Below are positions 4,406-7,985 of a stretch of 7,985 nucleotides of DNA, piece by piece. Source of the DNA: Porticoccaceae bacterium. GTDB lineage: Bacteria; Pseudomonadota; Gammaproteobacteria; Pseudomonadales; Porticoccaceae. The DNA is taken from positions 16,674 through 24,658 of the forward strand of contig DNBN01000039.1 of NCBI GenBank assembly GCA_003491845.1, read 5' to 3'. Each line of letters begins with the position of its first letter. Position 1 is the first letter of the stretch. The notes below the pieces were generated by a model. The model was not told where the DNA came from. It ran no database searches and saw only the letters and a list, made by a program, of their open reading frames with translations. Both the position numbers and the translations under genes were made by a program.

Positions 4406-6922
4406 ATGTTAATTAGGTCCCTGTTCGTTAAAAGGCTAGATCATTTTTCTACGTCTCTGTGTGTACTCCTTGTTACTCTGTTTTTTAGTCTTAGTCTTAG
4501 TCTTAGTGTTCGGGCTGTTGCCGACGCTCCCTCTGACAAGATTGTCGAAACAAGGGTTCAAAATATTCTAAAAACCATGACATTAGAGCAAAAAGTAGGG
4601 CAGATGGTTCAGGGTGAAATAAAACAAGTTTCGCCTGATGATGTTAGTCGATATTTTCTTGGATCAGTACTCAATGGTGGTGGTTCTTTCCCTTATCAGA
4701 ATAAACAGGCAACAGCCAAAGACTGGCTAAAGTTGGCTGACGATTACTACAATGCTTCTATCGATAAATCAAAAGGTGGTGCCGGCATACCTATTTTTTG
4801 GGGAACAGATGCGGTCCATGGCCATAATAATATTATTGGTGCTACGTTATTTCCTCATAATATTGGGCTAGGTGCAGCCAATGCTCCGGAACTGATAAAA
4901 AAAATAGGTGCTATTACCGCCAGAGAGGTCACGGCAACGGGTGTTGAATGGGTATTTGCGCCTACGGTAGCAGTAGTCAAGGACAATCGTTGGGGACGAG
5001 CCTATGAGGGCTATAGCAGCGATAGAAAAATTATTGAAGCTTATGCCGGTCAAATGGTGGAAGGTTTACAGGGTGAATCAGGACAATTGTTTAATAACGA
5101 TGCCAAGGTCATTGCAACAGCTAAGCATTTTGTTGGTGATGGCGGCACATTCCGAGGAATAGATCAGGGTGACACTATTATGGGCCTTGATGCTTTATTA
5201 AAGGAGCATGGTCAGGGCTATGCGCGGGCTATAGAGGCTGGTGTGCAGACCATCATGGCTTCCTTCAATAGTTGGAATGGTTTGAAGATCCATGGTGATA
5301 AGTTTTTATTGACGGATATTTTAAAAGATCAAATGGGATTCGACGGGGTTGTGGTCAGCGACTGGAATGGCGTTGGTCAAGTCAAAGGCTGTAATAATAA
5401 GAGCTGCCCAAAGGCTATAAATGCTGGTATAGATATAGTTATGGTGCCTGATGTTTGGAGAGAATTTTTACGCAATACAATAGCTCAAGTTAAAGATGGT
5501 CAAATTCCTATGGCCAGGATAGATGATGCAGTGAGCAGAATTTTACGCGTAAAAATTCGTGCAGGCTTGTTTGAAAAAGGTGCTCCCTCATCGCGGCAAG
5601 GTGCAGGCGATACTAACTTAATTGGCACAAATGCTCATCGTGAAGTCGCTCGAGAAGCAGTTCGAAAGTCTTTAGTGCTGTTTAAAAACAATGGTGATAC
5701 TTTACCAATTAAGCCCAATCAACATGTTTTAATTACGGGAGATGGAGCCAATAACATTGGAAAGCAAAGTGGGGGTTGGACCATCTCTTGGCAAGGGACT
5801 GACAATATTAATAAAGATTTTCCAGGCGCCACGAGTATTTATGCTGGTCTTAAGCAAGCCATTGAATCCATTGGGGGCTCAGTCGAATTAAGTTCTGATG
5901 GTACCTGGATGAAGAGGCCTGATGTGGCCGTGGCAATATTTGGAGAGGACCCATATGCTGAAGGTCAGGGGGACATTCATGCGTTGTTGTACCGAAATGG
6001 CTCAACAGCGGATCTTGACCTAATTCGGTCGATTAGATCTGAAGATATCCCTGTGGTGAGTGTTGTCTTAACGGGTCGTCCACTCTGGATGAATGCTGAG
6101 ATCAATAGTTCTAATGCTTTTGTAGTTGCCTGGCTACCCGGTAGTGAAGGTGCAGGCGTTGCCGATGTGCTGGTTGCCAAGCGCGATGGCAAACCAAATT
6201 ATGATTTTACTGGGAGACTATCATTTGATTGGCCTAAAAGAGAAACCAATCTTATCGATGGACGTCTTGCTGTTGATGAGTATCTATTTGGTATTGGCGG
6301 TGGTCTTAGTTATGGTGATAAAGAAGTCCTAACCGCGACATTGAACGAGGAGGCTTCTTTAAGTGATAAATTAGCAGCTAATGTTATTTTTCGTGGCAGT
6401 ACTCGAAGCCCTTGGAAAGCTTTTGTTGGCGATGTGAGTGACTGGCATCGAGCGGTTGAATCTGGTGAAGCCTCAACTGCCTATGGGGCATTAACGGTTG
6501 AGACTATAGATGGTATTGTTCAAGAGGACTCTCGCCAACTGCGTTGGTTGGGCGGTTATGAAAGTCAATTTTATTGGCAGGGTGAAGCGCCGGTAAATCT
6601 TAGTGACTTGGTGAAGGAAAATGGAGCTTTAATGGTTAACTTCAGAGTTGACAAACACCCAGAGGGTAGCGTTAACCAACGTATGGATTGCGGTTGGCCG
6701 TGCTCGGGAATTATTGATATGACTGAGTTTTTTCGTTCTATACCCGAAGGGCAGTGGTCACGAGTTGGCATAAGTTTGGCTTGTTTTGCAAAGATCGGTG
6801 TTGAGCTAAGCTCGGTAACCTCACCTCTGGTGCTAAGTTCAAAAGATCCCTTCGAGATTACCCTTAATGACGTTAGAATAATCGCCGACGCCCCTAAGGG
6901 TGTTTTATTGCCCTGTGACTAG
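4406..6922 (+). CDS. Secreted GH3 glucan exo-1,3/1,4-beta-glucosidase, ExoP type
   Basis: An 838-residue exo-hydrolase expected to remove glucose from non-reducing ends of beta-glucans or their oligosaccharides. Residues 1 to about 39 form a signal peptide with a Leu/Ser-rich core; cleavage near RAVA-D is likely, with no lipobox. The GH3 N-terminal barrel (about 45-400) shows WGTDAVHGHNN (132-142), RWGRAYEGYSSD (195-206), KHFVGDGGT (240-248) and VVVSDWNGVGQ, with Asp319 as the nucleophile. The second GH3 domain (about 420-640) carries the acid/base loop GEDPYAEGQGD (513-523); Glu519 matches by position the acid/base of barley glucan exo-hydrolase. Residues from about 650 fit the ExoP C-terminal galactose-binding-like domain (Exop_C). 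Length matches the roughly 840 residues of ExoP enzymes. It is probably periplasmic or secreted, sits downstream of a LytTR two-component system, and fits laminarin or mixed-linkage glucan use. Exact linkage preference cannot be read here. Confidence 0.93.
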   Translation: MLIRSLFVKRLDHFSTSLCVLLVTLFFSLSLSLSVRAVADAPSDKIVETRVQNILKTMTLEQKVGQMVQGEIKQVSPDDVSRYFLGSVLNGGGSFPYQNKQATAKDWLKLADDYYNASIDKSKGGAGIPIFWGTDAVHGHNNIIGATLFPHNIGLGAANAPELIKKIGAITAREVTATGVEWVFAPTVAVVKDNRWGRAYEGYSSDRKIIEAYAGQMVEGLQGESGQLFNNDAKVIATAKHFVGDGGTFRGIDQGDTIMGLDALLKEHGQGYARAIEAGVQTIMASFNSWNGLKIHGDKFLLTDILKDQMGFDGVVVSDWNGVGQVKGCNNKSCPKAINAGIDIVMVPDVWREFLRNTIAQVKDGQIPMARIDDAVSRILRVKIRAGLFEKGAPSSRQGAGDTNLIGTNAHREVAREAVRKSLVLFKNNGDTLPIKPNQHVLITGDGANNIGKQSGGWTISWQGTDNINKDFPGATSIYAGLKQAIESIGGSVELSSDGTWMKRPDVAVAIFGEDPYAEGQGDIHALLYRNGSTADLDLIRSIRSEDIPVVSVVLTGRPLWMNAEINSSNAFVVAWLPGSEGAGVADVLVAKRDGKPNYDFTGRLSFDWPKRETNLIDGRLAVDEYLFGIGGGLSYGDKEVLTATLNEEASLSDKLAANVIFRGSTRSPWKAFVGDVSDWHRAVESGEASTAYGALTVETIDGIVQEDSRQLRWLGGYESQFYWQGEAPVNLSDLVKENGALMVNFRVDKHPEGSVNQRMDCGWPCSGIIDMTEFFRSIPEGQWSRVGISLACFAKIGVELSSVTSPLVLSSKDPFEITLNDVRIIADAPKGVLLPCD
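4485..4508 (+). repeat. TTAGTC hexanucleotide repeat in the GH3 signal peptide
   Basis: Three perfect copies of TTAGTC plus a fourth differing in its last base (TTAGTG) run in tandem. In frame they encode alternating Ser-Leu inside the hydrophobic core of the signal peptide. Because the unit is six bases, gain or loss of a copy keeps the frame and changes only the length of the core. Confidence 0.85.
6888..6906 (+). terminator. Possible intragenic terminator at the end of GH3
   Basis: ACGCCC (6888-6893) pairs with GGGTGT (6898-6903) over a CTAA loop, including one G-T pair, and is followed by a short T run (through 6906). It lies in the last codons of GH3, sensible where only 12 bases separate GH3 from the convergent SDR gene. 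The stem is short and the T run brief. Confidence 0.3.
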
Positions 6923-6934
6923 TGGGTATTAGCC

Positions 6935-7705
6935 TTAGACGGTGAGATGAAAGCCTCCGTCCAGTAACAGCGTTTCTCCAGTGACTACGTTGGATAGCGT
7001 CATCAGATTCAAAATAGCTTCGGCCACTTGTTCTGCGGTAACTGCCAATTTTAGAGGCGTATTTTTTTCGATATTAGTGAGGGCTGAGTCGTAGTTTTCG
7101 TCTCCTAGTCCTTTTTTCAACCAATCACCCTGAACAAATCCAGGGCACACACAATTAACCCTGATTGGTCCCAGATTGCGTGCCATAGATAGCGTCATTG
7201 TATTTAGAGCACCTTTCGAGGCGGCGTAGGCAATACTGCTGCCAATACCTTTAATACCTGCAATGGACGAAACGTTGATTACACAGGGGTTGGCACTTTT
7301 AAGCAGATGAGGTTGGCAAAGTTTTACCATTTGAAATGGTCCAATGACATTTACGCTGTATATGTGTAGGAAGTCTGCGGCATCCAATGCATCAAGGTCA
7401 CCATGGTTAAAGGCAAATTTTGTGGTGCCTGCGTTGTTGACAAGACAGTCAACCCGTCCCCATAGATCAACAGTTTGGGTGACGGTATCGATGCAGGCTT
7501 GATTGTTACTCACATCTGCAACTACCGCAATAGCATCCACACCTAGATCCTTGCATTGTTGTACTACTAGCAAAGCATCTTCTAAAGAGTTTGTGCAGGT
7601 TATACATACGTTCCACTCTTGGGAGGCTAAAAGCAGTGCAGTGGCCTTTCCGACCCCTCTGCTACCGCCGGTCACAATAGCGACAGGATTTTTTGTTGCC
7701 GACAT
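6935..7705 (-). CDS. Short-chain dehydrogenase/reductase (SDR family, FabG-like)
   Basis: A 256-residue NAD(P)-dependent oxidoreductase of the classical SDR size. It has the cofactor loop TGGSRGVG (12-19), Asp64 in VADVS, NNAG (90-93), and the catalytic set Asn119, Ser147, Tyr160 and Lys164 (YAASK), followed by the PGF turn (188-190) and the C-terminal TGETLLLDGGF pattern. The basic residue Arg16 after the glycine loop favours NADPH over NADH, a tentative point. The fold is that of FabG-type 3-oxoacyl reductases, but the many SDRs of this kind reduce varied alcohols, sugars or ketones, so the substrate is open. It is a lone gene on the minus strand, converging on GH3 and divergent from the MOSC gene. 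An AGGT about 11 bases upstream of the ATG is a weak ribosome binding site. Confidence 0.92.
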   Translation of the reverse strand: MSATKNPVAIVTGGSRGVGKATALLLASQEWNVCITCTNSLEDALLVVQQCKDLGVDAIAVVADVSNNQACIDTVTQTVDLWGRVDCLVNNAGTTKFAFNHGDLDALDAADFLHIYSVNVIGPFQMVKLCQPHLLKSANPCVINVSSIAGIKGIGSSIAYAASKGALNTMTLSMARNLGPIRVNCVCPGFVQGDWLKKGLGDENYDSALTNIEKNTPLKLAVTAEQVAEAILNLMTLSNVVTGETLLLDGGFHLTV

Positions 7706-7742
7706 AATAGATTACCTGTGGAAATAAAACGCTTGTATTTGC

Positions 7743-7770
7743 GTTATGTTGATCGCTATCGATCTGTCTA
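7743..7770 (-). promoter_or_regulatory. Candidate promoter of the SDR gene with inverted repeat
   Basis: On the minus strand TAGACA (7770-7765) matches five of six -35 bases and CATAAC (7748-7743) four of six -10 bases, with a 16-base spacer. The spacer contains the inverted repeat GATCG-CTAT-CGATC (7751-7764), a possible operator. The implied start lies about 30 bases before the SDR ATG. Confidence 0.4.
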
Positions 7771-7788
7771 AAAATAACTAGGCGATCA
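7750..7788. repeat. GATCGC inverted-repeat cluster in the SDR/MOSC intergenic region
   Basis: TGATCGC (7750-7756) is mirrored exactly by GCGATCA (7782-7788), and a third element CGATC (7760-7764) pairs with the first as a tighter repeat. Three related half-sites in a divergent promoter region suggest a regulator binding site, inferred only from symmetry and position. Confidence 0.45.
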
Positions 7789-7805
7789 CTCTTATTTTTG
7801 TTATT

Positions 7806-7834
7806 TTGGATTGCCTGTCCATAATCAATATAAC
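7806..7834 (+). promoter_or_regulatory. Candidate sigma-70 promoter of the MOSC gene
   Basis: TATAAC (7829-7834) matches five of six -10 bases. TTGGAT (7806-7811), 17 bases upstream, is a poorer -35 box matching only its first three bases. The implied start near 7841 leaves a short leader containing the ribosome binding site. Confidence 0.45.
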
Positions 7835-7848
7835 AACTTTAAAGACTT

Positions 7849-7854
7849 AAAGGA
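7849..7854 (+). promoter_or_regulatory. Ribosome binding site of the MOSC gene
   Basis: AAAGGA lies nine bases before the ATG at 7864, the best-placed Shine-Dalgarno sequence in the window, and fixes the start of the partial gene. Confidence 0.8.
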
Positions 7855-7863
7855 AAATTAAAT

Positions 7864-7985
7864 ATGTCTGAGGGAAGTATTTCAGGTATCTACATTGCTA
7901 CCCAATCGGGCGGGCAAATGTCTGGTCATCGGAGTATTTCTGTCAAATCAGGAAAAGGTATCGAGGGCGACCGCTATTTTTCCAA
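7864..7985 (+). CDS. MOSC-domain protein, N-terminal fragment (3' truncated)
   Basis: Only the first 40 codons are in the window; the frame is open to the right edge and the gene continues beyond it. The segment GISGIYIA-like start (SISGIYIAT, residues 5-13), the stretch Q-M at 18-19, and especially GKGIEGDRYF (30-39) match the start of MOSC domains, the fold shared with the C-terminal part of molybdenum cofactor sulfurases and with YiiM-type proteins, where a GxxGDRY motif is characteristic. MOSC proteins are thought to handle sulfur for metal-sulfur cofactors or to take part in molybdoenzyme activity toward N-hydroxylated compounds. The conserved cysteine of the family would lie downstream and cannot be checked. 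The start is supported by a strong ribosome binding site. It is divergent from the SDR gene and shares its intergenic control region. Confidence 0.8.
   Translation, partial: MSEGSISGIYIATQSGGQMSGHRSISVKSGKGIEGDRYFS

Noticed and set aside
4868..5053. Minus-strand open frame within GH3 (and similar short frames at 235-432, 1421-1696, 5977-6192, 6571-6771)
   Set aside because: Each lies opposite or across a well-supported gene, has no recognisable domain and no ribosome binding site; they are shadow frames.
5394..5416. Cysteine pair in GCNNKSC of GH3 as an unusual metal or redox site
   Set aside because: A cysteine pair at this place is usual in ExoP and plant exo-hydrolase relatives, probably a disulfide, so it is not novel.
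7503..7727. Plus-strand open frame opposite the SDR gene
   Set aside because: It overlaps the conserved cofactor-binding part of the SDR on the other strand and encodes no recognisable protein.

Overview
The window reads as chromosomal DNA of a marine-type, polysaccharide-degrading gammaproteobacterium. This is inferred from the gene set: a secreted carbohydrate-binding protein, a GH3 exo-glucosidase of the ExoP type with its C-terminal galactose-binding-like domain, and a LytS/LytTR two-component system, all in moderately AT-rich DNA. The exact taxon cannot be read from the sequence.

Layout. (1) 1-1405 (+) is the 3' end of a large secreted protein. A Pro-Glu linker leads into one beta-sandwich domain and two nearly identical CBM4/9-like carbohydrate-binding modules. 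The catalytic part, if there is one, lies upstream of the window. (2) A strong bidirectional hairpin terminator at 1426-1454 separates it from a convergent class I SAM methyltransferase (1453-2106, -), whose stop codon lies inside the terminator. (3) Divergent from the methyltransferase are a four-helix LytS/AlgZ-type sensor kinase (2246-3391, +) and a LytTR response regulator (3416-4210, +), clearly one operon. (4) After a 195-bp intergenic region with several inverted repeats comes a secreted GH3 glucan exo-hydrolase (4406-6922, +). (5) An SDR oxidoreductase (6935-7705, -) converges on the GH3 gene with a 12-bp gap. (6) Divergent from the SDR, across a 158-bp region with likely promoters, begins a MOSC-domain protein (7864 to the window end, +).

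How the genes may work together. The CBM-bearing protein and the GH3 enzyme fit extracellular or periplasmic breakdown of a beta-glucan such as laminarin: an endo-enzyme would release oligosaccharides and the exo-enzyme would trim them to glucose. The LytS/LytTR pair lies directly upstream of the GH3 gene and may control it; this is inference from position and from operator-like repeats, not demonstrated. The methyltransferase, SDR and MOSC genes look like unlinked accessory or housekeeping functions.

I found no RNA genes, CRISPR arrays, insertion sequences or phage genes. Nothing here is clearly a new system. The most interesting leads are the duplicated binding module, the possible regulatory link between the two-component system and GH3, and the palindrome placed inside the likely GH3 promoter.
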